From positions 42,158-106,157 of the forward strand of contig CAJUPF010000001.1 of assembly GCA_910588565.1 (NCBI GenBank): a stretch of DNA of 64,000 nt, read 5' to 3'. A model generated the notes under the pieces. That model was not told the origin of the DNA. It saw only the letters and a program-made list of their open reading frames with translations, and ran no database searches. This DNA is from an uncultured Lachnospiraceae bacterium (lineage in GTDB: Bacteria > Bacillota > Clostridia > Lachnospirales > Lachnospiraceae). Each line of letters begins with the position of its first letter. The first letter of the stretch is position 1. The translations under genes and the position numbers were made by a program. Positions 43,939-52,541 of this stretch are shown in pieces.

Positions 43939-46900
43939 ATGCCACAACATATATCGATCCGTGTTCCTTGGCACGACCATGGATGGGATGGAACCGTATG
44001 CACAGACCCAGAGGGTAACACTTCCTGTCTGCGTTTGAAGAATATATCAGAAAACCGTAACGATAAAGCGGAGGCCGCTATCTGTAGCCAGTGCATGGCC
44101 GACCATGCGGATAAACTAATTTGTATTGCGGAAGGAGCCGGCTTTATGTCACCGCAAGGAATGGTAAGGACAACGGTTCATCCGTACAAAAATAGTAATC
44201 CGAAAACACATGGGCATTTTCTTCCTACGGATGTTGCTTATCCTCCATATAGTTTCCCTGCACGCCCTTTTGCATGGCTTATGCGGGATAATATTAATCA
44301 GATTTATGAATATTACAATATTGACTACCGCCATGAACGGGAACCGGAGCTAAAATTTAACACCACGTGGGTGCAGGATGCGGTTAATCAAAAATCAATA
44401 TTTGAATATTTTTATGGCGATATTACAGAAAATAAATCGTTATGTATTGCCTATGCAAAGCAAGTTCCTTTTGTGGAAGATACCCGGCGTGTTGTAGTTG
44501 GTATTGGCCATGTAAAAAAAATCATTCCGGCAGTTGAACATAATCGGGGAACAGACGGAGGACTCCGCTCCATGATTTGGGAAACGATGGTCTGCCACTC
44601 CATCCGTGAGAACCACAAAGATGGATTTGTCATTCCTTACCAACAGATGATGGAATATACAAATAATCACCCTGAATTCGATATGGCATCTATCACTGTG
44701 TTTGCCCCTGAAGATGCTTTTGATGAGTTTTCCTATGCAACGGAGCATGTGAGCCATGATGCTGTGATTGATGTCCTTCAGGCATGTATTAAAGCATTTT
44801 CTATTATCAACAACTGCCTTGATGAAGACTATTCCAATGTCCTTGCCTGGCTGAATGAACAGCTTGCCATCGTTTGGGAAGACAGAGGGGCTTTTCCAGG
44901 GCTTGGAGCTATGCTTTGTGCATTGGAGATTCCACAGGGAATCATCATTGCGAAGCAGATGCAGGAGGGCATGGATGACAGTGAAGATATTTGGGAGCAG
45001 TTAGATGCGGTTATTGCACACCCAAAAAAATATTTAGGCTCTCTATTATCAGAATCAATCACTCCGATCATCCAGAAAACATGGAAGAATATGCCACTGG
45101 ATCGAAAAGAGCTTTTCCGGCTTCTGAGCAGATTTTCTCTGTCCATTGACCAGGCATATATCCTTTTCTACGAAAATGAGAGACTTAAAAGAGACATACA
45201 ATGCAATGACCGGGAGATTATTGAAAATCCATACATAATATATGAGCAAACAAGGCTAAAGCAGGACGGAATCAAAATTTTCGTCAAAAAAGTGGACAGG
45301 GCTGTTTTTCCAGTTGCTTCAGTATTGGAGAAATACCCCCTTGAGAAACCAACAAGCCTAACATCAGATAACGACCAGAGACGTATCCGCGCAATTGCCG
45401 TAGCTGTCCTTGAATCACAGGCAGAGTCAGGAAATACAATCCTGCCCTGTGACTTGATGGTCGATAAAATCCGTGATATGATCCTAGACCCCAAGTGCAG
45501 AGTCACAAGCGACATCATGAATGCAATTGATAATTTCCTGCAAAAAGAAATCCTGCGCAGGAAGATGAAAGATGGTACAGAATATTATAAACTTGTGCGC
45601 ATAAACGAATTTGACTCCATTATAGAAAAAAGAGTCAGTAAAAGGCTCAAAGCCCAAAAATTGAAAGTGGATGCCAATTGGAGAAACCTTCTGGATAATA
45701 AATTTGATCATGGAAAGAAAGTCAGCCTTTCCCCGGATTCTGACGAAGAACGTGCAAGATGCGAAAAAGCTGCAATCCTTGAAGAACTTTCCGGAGCAAG
45801 AATCGGCGTTCTGGTTGGCGATGCCGGAACAGGCAAAACAACCGTCCTTTCCATTCTCTGCAACCAACCAGACATCAAAGCCGGTGGCGTATTGCTCCTT
45901 GCCCCGACCGGGAAAGCAACGGTGCGTCTGCTTGAGAGTATGGGCGATGATGCCAAAGGACTCACAGCACTGAATGTAGCACAGTTCCTTGTCCGAAGCA
46001 AACGTTTTGACTGGAACGATATGTGTTATAAATTATCCAGGCATGATTACAGAGATGTGCCGGAAACAGTCATCATTGACGAAGCATCCATGCTGACTGA
46101 AGAGATGTTCGGCGCATTAATGGAAGCACTGAAGGCAGCAAGACGGATTATTTTTGTCGGAGATCCCAACCAACTGCCACCAATCGGAGCAGGAAGGCCT
46201 TTTGTAGATCTGGTGAATCTCCTAAAACTAAACCTAAGCGCAGGAAGCTTTCCAAGAGTATGCAAATGTTACGGAGAACTGACGGTAAACCGCCGCCAGA
46301 GTTCTAATGAAGAACGTCTGGATGTAGAGCTTTCCCGGCTGTTTACAAATACTGAGGAACTGCCAGATGATGATGTGATAGCCAAAATCGAAAAAGGCAA
46401 AAGCAAATATATTTCATTTGCTACATGGTCAACGAAAGAAGAGCTTGAAGAAAAACTCCTCCAGATTATAGCAGATGAAACCGGCATGAGCGATGTGGAC
46501 GATCAGGACGGTTTTGATGAATCCCTTGGCGGCAAAAGAGGCGACTATGGTATGTTCTTTAACAAGGGGTGTGCCCAATATGCCGAAAAATGGCAGATAC
46601 TCGCTCCCGTCCGGAATATGCCACAAGGCGTCATGAATATCAACAGACTTCTTCACCTGAAATACCGCGAGCATTTTCTTCAAGTATCAAAATATTACGG
46701 TTCACACAAAAGGATACCGAAAGCCCTTGGCCCGGAAAATATCGTTTATGGCGACAAAGTAATAAATGTCATTAACGGCCAGAGGGATGCCTGGCCAAAA
46801 GATGAAAGCCGCAACTATGTGGCAAACGGTGAGATTGGCATTGCCTGTGGAACCTATTCATCAAAAAAGCCCACTGACTACCTGCATGTGGAATTTGCAT

Positions 46901-47631
46901 CTCAGAATGGATTTTCATATTCCTACACAGCAAGGGATTTTAATGAAGAATCCGGCAGTGCTTGTTTGGAGCTTGCTTATGCATTGACTGTGCATAAATC
47001 GCAAGGCAGTCAGTTTAATACTGTCATCTTGGTACTGGCAGAGCCATGCAGAATTATTTCACGGGAGATGTTATACACATCCCTGACGCGGCAGGTTGAC
47101 AAGATTATCATTCTTTACAACCAGGAAGCCTACCATCTTCTAAAATATGCATCTGAGGAAAATTCAGACATTGCCAGAAGGTTTACAGACCTGTTTGCCA
47201 ATGTTTTTCATGAAGGTGATATGGATATGCGCCCACAAGTGGTACAGGCTGGCAATCAGTTCTATGAAGACAGACTGGTACATAAAACTGTCCGCGGCGA
47301 ACTGGTACGCTCAAAATCAGAGGTTATTATTGCCAATGCACTTCATTACAACAATCTTGAATATGTATATGAGCCTGAGCTTGTACTCGAAGGAAAAGTA
47401 AAGCGTCCTGACTTTAAGGTTATAGATGATGATACCGGTGAGGTGTGGTATTGGGAACACTGCGGAATGATGGATAATCCCAAATACAGAAAACGCTGGG
47501 AGGAAAAGAAAGCATTCTATAAGAAGAATGGTATCGAAGAAAGCAAAAATCTGATTGTAACCTACGATGAAAACGGTGCTTTGGATTCACAAAGAGTTAA
47601 CCAAATCATTGAGGACATATTCGACCTGTGA
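43939..47631 (+). CDS. RecD-type SF1 helicase with C-terminal PD-(D/E)XK-like nuclease domain
   Basis: A 1230-residue protein; AAAGGAG 8 bases upstream fixes ATG 43939. Residues ~1-400 are an unrecognised N-terminal region opening with ISIRVPWHDHGWDGTVC and a CSQC pair. Residues ~440-600 have helical, helix-hairpin-helix-like features (IIENPYIIYEQ). The SF1 motor spans ~610-1080: Walker A GDAGTGKTT at ~627, GVLLLAPTGKATVRLLES, Walker B VIIDEAS at ~711, FVGDPNQLPPIGAG, and motif V/VI region LTVHKSQGSQF and MLYTSLTRQVDKI. Residues ~1117-1230 fit a PD-(D/E)XK nuclease: RSKSEVIIANAL, KRPDFKVI, WYWEHCG, then lysines. It probably unwinds and cuts DNA. It follows the dinD-like gene by 56 bases. Confidence 0.82.
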   Translation: MPQHISIRVPWHDHGWDGTVCTDPEGNTSCLRLKNISENRNDKAEAAICSQCMADHADKLICIAEGAGFMSPQGMVRTTVHPYKNSNPKTHGHFLPTDVAYPPYSFPARPFAWLMRDNINQIYEYYNIDYRHEREPELKFNTTWVQDAVNQKSIFEYFYGDITENKSLCIAYAKQVPFVEDTRRVVVGIGHVKKIIPAVEHNRGTDGGLRSMIWETMVCHSIRENHKDGFVIPYQQMMEYTNNHPEFDMASITVFAPEDAFDEFSYATEHVSHDAVIDVLQACIKAFSIINNCLDEDYSNVLAWLNEQLAIVWEDRGAFPGLGAMLCALEIPQGIIIAKQMQEGMDDSEDIWEQLDAVIAHPKKYLGSLLSESITPIIQKTWKNMPLDRKELFRLLSRFSLSIDQAYILFYENERLKRDIQCNDREIIENPYIIYEQTRLKQDGIKIFVKKVDRAVFPVASVLEKYPLEKPTSLTSDNDQRRIRAIAVAVLESQAESGNTILPCDLMVDKIRDMILDPKCRVTSDIMNAIDNFLQKEILRRKMKDGTEYYKLVRINEFDSIIEKRVSKRLKAQKLKVDANWRNLLDNKFDHGKKVSLSPDSDEERARCEKAAILEELSGARIGVLVGDAGTGKTTVLSILCNQPDIKAGGVLLLAPTGKATVRLLESMGDDAKGLTALNVAQFLVRSKRFDWNDMCYKLSRHDYRDVPETVIIDEASMLTEEMFGALMEALKAARRIIFVGDPNQLPPIGAGRPFVDLVNLLKLNLSAGSFPRVCKCYGELTVNRRQSSNEERLDVELSRLFTNTEELPDDDVIAKIEKGKSKYISFATWSTKEELEEKLLQIIADETGMSDVDDQDGFDESLGGKRGDYGMFFNKGCAQYAEKWQILAPVRNMPQGVMNINRLLHLKYREHFLQVSKYYGSHKRIPKALGPENIVYGDKVINVINGQRDAWPKDESRNYVANGEIGIACGTYSSKKPTDYLHVEFASQNGFSYSYTARDFNEESGSACLELAYALTVHKSQGSQFNTVILVLAEPCRIISREMLYTSLTRQVDKIIILYNQEAYHLLKYASEENSDIARRFTDLFANVFHEGDMDMRPQVVQAGNQFYEDRLVHKTVRGELVRSKSEVIIANALHYNNLEYVYEPELVLEGKVKRPDFKVIDDDTGEVWYWEHCGMMDNPKYRKRWEEKKAFYKKNGIEESKNLIVTYDENGALDSQRVNQIIEDIFDL

Positions 47632-48008
47632 GAAAAGGCGGTTATTTATGGCTGGTATAGATCGACTGACAGGCACTCCTTGGCATAATGTTGCATATAT
47701 TTAAACACCGCCTAAACACCAATAGTTTCCGAAGAATGCCGATTTTACCGCATTCTTTGGTACTTTTCCCGTATAGAAGTCTTTCTTCTCAAGGAGAGCC
47801 TTTCTACAGGCTTGGATTGTCCGAGAGCTGAAACGATGTTGTCATTTTGCCATGCAGAGGATGCTACAGACCTTGCCCCGCTAATTTTTAACCTGTATAG
47901 CTTTTCACTTGCTGCTATGCATATCCATATAAATATCCTGCAACAGCTCAGCCTGCAGCTTTACTGTTACAGAATCCGCCCCATTTAATCTTTGCCTTAC
48001 TATCATTT
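47632..48008. other. Decayed, gene-poor stretch 3' of the helicase operon
   Basis: No intact gene. An 18-codon frame (ATG 47648: AGIDRLTGTPWHNVAYI) may be the start of a truncated protein. Bases 47957-47980 carry a partial copy of the GTTAC/AATCCG repeat (GTTACAGAATCCGCCCCATT), like 28402-28422. No clear terminator or attachment-site duplication was seen. Confidence 0.4.
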
Positions 48009-49745
48009 TCAATCCATATATTTTATAATCGTATCCCAAATCTCCGTATCCTCCAGCCCCAGCTTCCAGAACGACATCCCCGCAAGCCCGTTTTCCTTGG
48101 CTGCCGAAAGCCGCAGTTCCATCGACTCCGCATCCTCCAGCCAGACCTTATACGTATTCCCTTCCTTGACATACTCTGCATAATACTGCCCGTCCTCCTC
48201 GGACCAGACAGCTTTTGCCTCGTTCTCCGAAACCATATTCCAGGATTCCTTCATTCCGGCCGCCTGGGACGTCAGTTCATATGGCACATAATCCTCTGCC
48301 GCCGCTTCCACATCCTGGTTGTCCTCCTTGGGCGTCTCAGTCCAGATTCTTGTAAAAAACGGCGCCCCTAAAATCACCTGATTCGCCGGAACCTCTTTCA
48401 GCGTATCCGTAATTCCCTGCTTCACAAACCCAATCGAGGCTACCGAACCCTCATCCGATCCGGCATAATGCTCATCATACCCCATAATAATCACATAGTC
48501 CGCAAAATTGGCCTGTTCACTTCTGTTATAAAAAGATGTGTACTCTGTCGGCACATAATTATCCACCGAAAGAATCATTCCATTTTCTTCACATTTCAGC
48601 GAAAGCTCCCGGATAAACTGCACATATCCCTCTCCCGCTTCCGTCTGCAAAGCTTCAAAATCCACATTAATTCCATCAAAATTATACTGAACCGCCGCTT
48701 CCATCAACTGATTTATCATATTCGCCCGCTTAGAAGTATGAGTTAAAACCTCCGTAGAATCCGCCTCATCATTTTCCAGATTGCTCACCAAAGGCCATAC
48801 TTCAATTCCCTGCTCATGACAATATTCCACATAATCCGCGCTGGACAGATTAGCAAGACCCCCGTCGTTGTCATCCAGATAAAACCAGGTAGGCGAAATC
48901 ACATTCAGACCCTTTGTTCCTGAAATCACATCCGCCACTTTCTCATTTGCTTCCGGCAGCGTCACCTGATGCCATGCCATATTGATCGGTTCCTCTTTTA
49001 AAATATGAGAAAATTCCTCTTTTTCAAACGTATGCGCATAGCGTTTCGTCTCTTCCTCTCCCAATCGCTTATTGGGAATATAACCAATGATCCCATCCGC
49101 CGTCGCAACCTGCGACCAATTCTCCCCGCGTTCCAGCAAAATCAGCATATCCTCCTTGAAAACGCTGGCAAGAATCGGGCTCTTAATCCCGCCCCGATAC
49201 CGGATCTGCGTATCTTTCTTTACCAAAACCACCGTATCATCCGACCAATCTGTCGTCACCACGACACGGTTTGGCTCTTTATGGTATTCATACTCCATAT
49301 CCGTGAATTTCTTCACATAATCCGCCGCAATATAAGCCGTATCATCCTCTTCATATGCAATCACATATTCCTCAGAATGCTTCTCCTCTGTCACATAATA
49401 ATCCTTGCCGGAAATCTCCGCCGACACAACGTCCGAAGGCGTCGTATACAACAGAATATGCTCGTTTCCATCCCAGTAAAAACGGCCGTTAAACAACTCC
49501 TTAACCACTTCATAATCCAGATATACTCTCTCATCACGGATCACCGCCTGCTGCGGTACAATCTCATAATCCACAATCACCGCCGCTGCCGATCCCTCTG
49601 TCAGCCCATAGTACTCCAGCAAATCCGCCTGCTCCTTCGAGGGCATATATTTATCAATCAACTTTCCAGCCACAAGTACCAGAATAATAACCACCACAAC
49701 CGCCGCAATCAATATCACCGACTGCGCTTTCCGTCTTTTCTCCAT
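48009..49745 (-). CDS. GH18-family glycosidase with SH3-like module (SleL/YaaH-type)
   Basis: A 578-residue extracellular, membrane-anchored protein. A single N-terminal helix (VILIAAVVVVIILVLVAGKL) is followed by a copper-amine-oxidase-N-like beta region (~45-165) and an SH3-type region (~170-235, LLERGENWSQVATADGIIGY). The GH18 barrel at ~250-578 carries the catalytic DxxDxDxE motif as FDGINVDFEAL. ADYVIIMGYDEHY and a C-terminal SFWKLGLED are typical. Related proteins act on peptidoglycan, including spore cortex. ATG 49745 has AAAGGAG about 10 bases upstream; a TTG 26 codons earlier is the alternative. Confidence 0.85.
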   Translation of the reverse strand: MEKRRKAQSVILIAAVVVVIILVLVAGKLIDKYMPSKEQADLLEYYGLTEGSAAAVIVDYEIVPQQAVIRDERVYLDYEVVKELFNGRFYWDGNEHILLYTTPSDVVSAEISGKDYYVTEEKHSEEYVIAYEEDDTAYIAADYVKKFTDMEYEYHKEPNRVVVTTDWSDDTVVLVKKDTQIRYRGGIKSPILASVFKEDMLILLERGENWSQVATADGIIGYIPNKRLGEEETKRYAHTFEKEEFSHILKEEPINMAWHQVTLPEANEKVADVISGTKGLNVISPTWFYLDDNDGGLANLSSADYVEYCHEQGIEVWPLVSNLENDEADSTEVLTHTSKRANMINQLMEAAVQYNFDGINVDFEALQTEAGEGYVQFIRELSLKCEENGMILSVDNYVPTEYTSFYNRSEQANFADYVIIMGYDEHYAGSDEGSVASIGFVKQGITDTLKEVPANQVILGAPFFTRIWTETPKEDNQDVEAAAEDYVPYELTSQAAGMKESWNMVSENEAKAVWSEEDGQYYAEYVKEGNTYKVWLEDAESMELRLSAAKENGLAGMSFWKLGLEDTEIWDTIIKYMD

Positions 49746-50112
49746 CCGGACGTTTCTCCTTTCGTATACCTGCCGCACTCGCCACGCAGCCTCTCCGGCC
49801 GCATACCCATACAAATGCGCCAATTCTCCTATAAAACGATTCTCACCAACCTATTATAACATACCCATTCATATATTCAACGAATTTTATTTTTCCATTA
49901 TAAAAAAGTTGCAGGGCGCCCCTGTACTCACCAACATAAATCAGAGCCCCACGCATCAGCATAAGGCTCTGGTATCTTTTATCTTTTATCTTTTTATCTT
50001 TTATCTGCTTATACACTCATCATCGGCATTGAGGGTTCCAATTCAGAATGCATTTCTGCACATAGTCCCATAACAATAAGTTACAAATTATTACACATTA
50101 CTACAAAAAAAC
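49746..50112. other. Intergenic stretch, no gene seen
   Basis: Contains an imperfect hairpin (AGAGCC/GGCTCT near 49951-49975) next to a run of TCTTTTATC-like short direct repeats at 49975-50005. Read leftwards, the hairpin could end the 50113 transcript, although it has only a poor U-run. Confidence 0.35.
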
Positions 50113-50319
50113 CTACAAGTTACACACTTTATCAAATCGCACTTCCTTCAACACCCCCTCATCATAAATATAATCGCGCATATAAGCGCTCTCTTCATTA
50201 ACAAAAATCGCATCCGTAATCCAAAGGGAATTACTTGGCAGGCCTTCCAGCCACAACGTGATCCCCCTTGCTTCAATATTCTGCAGTTCTACAAACAACT
50301 GCAACCTGTTCTCATTCAT
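50113..50319 (-). CDS. Small hypothetical protein
   Basis: A 68-residue acidic protein, not recognised. It starts MNENRLQLFVELQNIEARGI and contains ITLWLEGLPSNSLWITDAIF and SAYMRDYIYDEGVLKEVRFD, a beta-strand pattern without membrane segments. A strong GAGGGAG leader supports the start. It follows the P-loop protein by 66 bases on the same strand and may belong to the kinase cluster. Confidence 0.6.
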   Translation of the reverse strand: MNENRLQLFVELQNIEARGITLWLEGLPSNSLWITDAIFVNEESAYMRDYIYDEGVLKEVRFDKVCNL

Positions 50320-50385
50320 ACCTTACTCCCTCACTCAGCCCAAAGAACATACAACTGCATTTTGTGAAAAACTATTTCTTCCTTA

Positions 50386-50997
50386 TTATTTGGGCATCCG
50401 TGATTTTCTTCTTTTGTTTTTTCCAGCAGCGCGCCCCAGAATCAAATCCATACAGGAAAACTCCTCCGCCCGGATACGCCCTGGTTCCGGAATCAACGGA
50501 ATCTCCAGAATGGTTATCCCATACTCACGCTCCAACGTCTTTTTACACGCCTTCTGCGCATTTCTGCCAGCATACAGAGGCTGGATATTGCCCCAGTCCT
50601 TTTTGCCCATGGCGTCCAGCATTCTTCTGGCGGCAAACTCCTGCCAGGGATTCAGGTTCAAAAGCATCACCTTTCTGTCGCACCGCAAAAGCTCCTCGCG
50701 GAAGCTTACATACGCATCACCAAAATCCATAATGATCCTCTCATAACCGCGGTTTAAAATAATCGGTATCTGCTCTTTTTTTACATCCGGATAATAATGG
50801 ATTCTCTTATCCGTAAAATACCCCTTCTCCTCTGTCAGCTTCCAGCTTGCCAGTTCCCCATGGCCGCCCAGTTCCAGACAGGCGGTTTTCTCACCCAGGC
50901 CGCTTGCCGCATAATTTGCCAGCGCTACGGATAAGTGTGTTGCCCCACTCCCACGGATGCTGCCGGCAATTCCAATACTTTTCCAGCAATCCTTCAA
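50386..50997 (-). CDS. P-loop (MinD/CpaE-like) protein paired with a kinase
   Basis: A 203-residue protein with an N-terminal loop IGIAGSIRGSGATHLSVALA, resembling the deviant Walker A of MinD/CpaE-type ATPases but with only a loose GKT equivalent (GATH). NRGYERIIMDFGD is the Walker B-like strand. The C-terminus is basic (KNKRRKSRMPK). It starts at TTG, 7 bases after AAAGGAG, and overlaps the kinase frame by 107 bases. The kinase carries a similar second loop, AGSQPRVGTTHLSISFTEYL, so the two genes share a domain and probably act together. The biological role is unknown. Confidence 0.6.
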   Translation of the reverse strand: MKDCWKSIGIAGSIRGSGATHLSVALANYAASGLGEKTACLELGGHGELASWKLTEEKGYFTDKRIHYYPDVKKEQIPIILNRGYERIIMDFGDAYVSFREELLRCDRKVMLLNLNPWQEFAARRMLDAMGKKDWGNIQPLYAGRNAQKACKKTLEREYGITILEIPLIPEPGRIRAEEFSCMDLILGRAAGKNKRRKSRMPK

Positions 50998-52283
50998 ACA
51001 ACCGCTCCTTTTCTTTTGTCATCAAAAAGGGATTTTCATCCAGTGGAAAACAATATACCGTCTGCCCAAACGTTCCGGCATACTGCCTTGCCTGCCGCCT
51101 GCTGCCATAATTAGCTATGGCTGTCAGGCCCTTTGCCGCTTTGACCTGTTCATAGGCAGACTCTGCATACTCCAGCTCCCAGTCCCTGCTTCCTACGATA
51201 AACAGGAACAAATCGGCGTCTTCCGCCAGGGCGCCTGCGAGGTCAGCGCCATAATCCAGCACTTCCACTGCGGTTTTTGGTGCATACACTTCCACACCTT
51301 CTCCATAAGCAGGCATTCCGATAAAATCCTTTTTCCGGTAAACGCCTCCATGCTCTGCAAAGCCGCCGCGCTTAAAAATCCTGCGCATAGCGCCGTTGGA
51401 ATTTCTCTCCTGATAAACCGCCGTAATATGCCTGCGGTTTAAATACTCCGTAAACGAAATGGACAGATGAGTTGTCCCAACGCGCGGCTGACTGCCGGCT
51501 GCAACTATTTTTTTCAAGAGATGCTTTTGATTTACAGAATTTTGTTTTGACTGCACATGCTTTTTGAAATCGGCTGCAAACTCCCGGACAGACGCATAAC
51601 GTTCCGACAAATCCGTACTTGCCGCCTTTTTAGCAATATGCATAAGATGCATGGATTCCTTCCGCCCTTCTGCAAAAATCAGTTCCTCTAACAGTTTTCC
51701 CATACTGAACACATCTGTCTGTTCGCTGATCTTAGCGTGCCTCCGTTTCTCCGGCGCACAAAATGCGGGGGTTCCATAATTTTGAATTTTATTCTCTGTT
51801 TTATCCAGCCAGACGGAGATACCGAAATCAATCAGCTTTATGCCGTCTCGGCCCGCTATCACATGCTCTGCCTTCAGATCCTGATAAATCAATGGATACG
51901 GTTTTAGGCAATGCAGATAATCCAGAACCTCTGTGAGTCCTGTTATCACGCGATCGATAAAATCCAGGGTAATAAATGATGATTGAAGCATCAATGCTTC
52001 TAATGATTCACCCTCCATATATTCCTCTACGATATACCAGGCTTCTTCATCCTCTTCGATATCATAAATATGGGGAATCTGCGGGTGTCTGAGATGATTC
52101 AGGATTTCTGCTTCCCGAATCTTCCAGGTAAATTCCGGCTCTTTAGAAATTCGCTTCACTGCCCGGTACTCACCCAGTTTTTGATGCCTGACCAGATATA
52201 CAATACTGCCGCTTCCTCTTCCGAGTTCTGAAAGCGCCTGATATCTTCCAGACAGAATAACATCTTGAATGTTGAATTTTCAT
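50891..52283 (-). CDS. Serine/threonine protein kinase fused to P-loop domain; N-terminus frameshifted
   Basis: The open frame from GTG 52159 encodes 422 residues. It has the Hanks-kinase catalytic loop YQDLKAEHV (Asp and Lys present, Asn replaced by His), IKLIDFGISVWL as DFG, and PAFCAPE as the APE segment. A second module from ~225 has the AGSQPRVGTTHLS loop. The glycine-rich loop (GRYQALSELGRGSGSIVYLV) and the invariant-lysine strand (RAVKRI) are upstream in the same frame, but the only ATG with a good ribosome site (52283, GGAG) is out of frame by one base, at the A-run 52277-52280. One fewer A would restore an about 460-residue kinase. It is cytoplasmic, without membrane helices or PASTA domains. 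Confidence 0.7.
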
Positions 52284-52409
52284 CGCTCCTTCCTGATTTC
52301 ATTTGGAAAAAGCATCTCTTGCATTTTTATATACCACAATCTTCCACCTCAATCAATACTTTTTCTGTTTCTTTAAGATAATTTATAGATATTTAATAAA
52401 AAACCAGGC

Positions 52410-52438
52410 TTTACAGATGATAGCGATTTGATTATAAT
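52410..52438 (+). promoter_or_regulatory. Promoter of mecA
   Basis: TTTACA, 17-base spacer, TATAAT, leaving an 80-base leader before mecA. Confidence 0.8.
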
Positions 52439-52451
52439 AAGCAAAGGAGTG

Positions 52452-52541
52452 ATGAGTTTGGAAGCAGACTTCCAAATCTACCTTGATGGCGCGGCAAGTG
52501 CGTCAGGAGGAGGCAAGAATGAAAATAGAGAAAGTAAATGA
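52452..52541 (+). CDS. Possible leader peptide overlapping the mecA start
   Basis: A 29-codon frame (SLEADFQIYLDGAASASGGG then KNENRESK) opens behind AAAGGAG and ends 20 bases inside mecA in another frame. Spacing to its ATG is very short (2 bases), but an in-frame TTG is 8 bases from the site. Translation of it would pass over the mecA ribosome site AGGAGGAGG. It may tune mecA, or be accidental. Confidence 0.3.
   Translation: MSLEADFQIYLDGAASASGGGKNENRESK

Noticed and set aside
42260..47700. Whether the helicase island is a complete transposon or integrative element
   Set aside because: No integrase, no flanking direct repeats, and only a truncated transposase are visible, so complete element boundaries cannot be assigned.
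47866..47980. Plus-strand peptide HAEDATDLAPLIFNLYSF resembling a GNAT acetyltransferase start
   Set aside because: It is too short, and without a start or continuing motifs it cannot be separated from chance.
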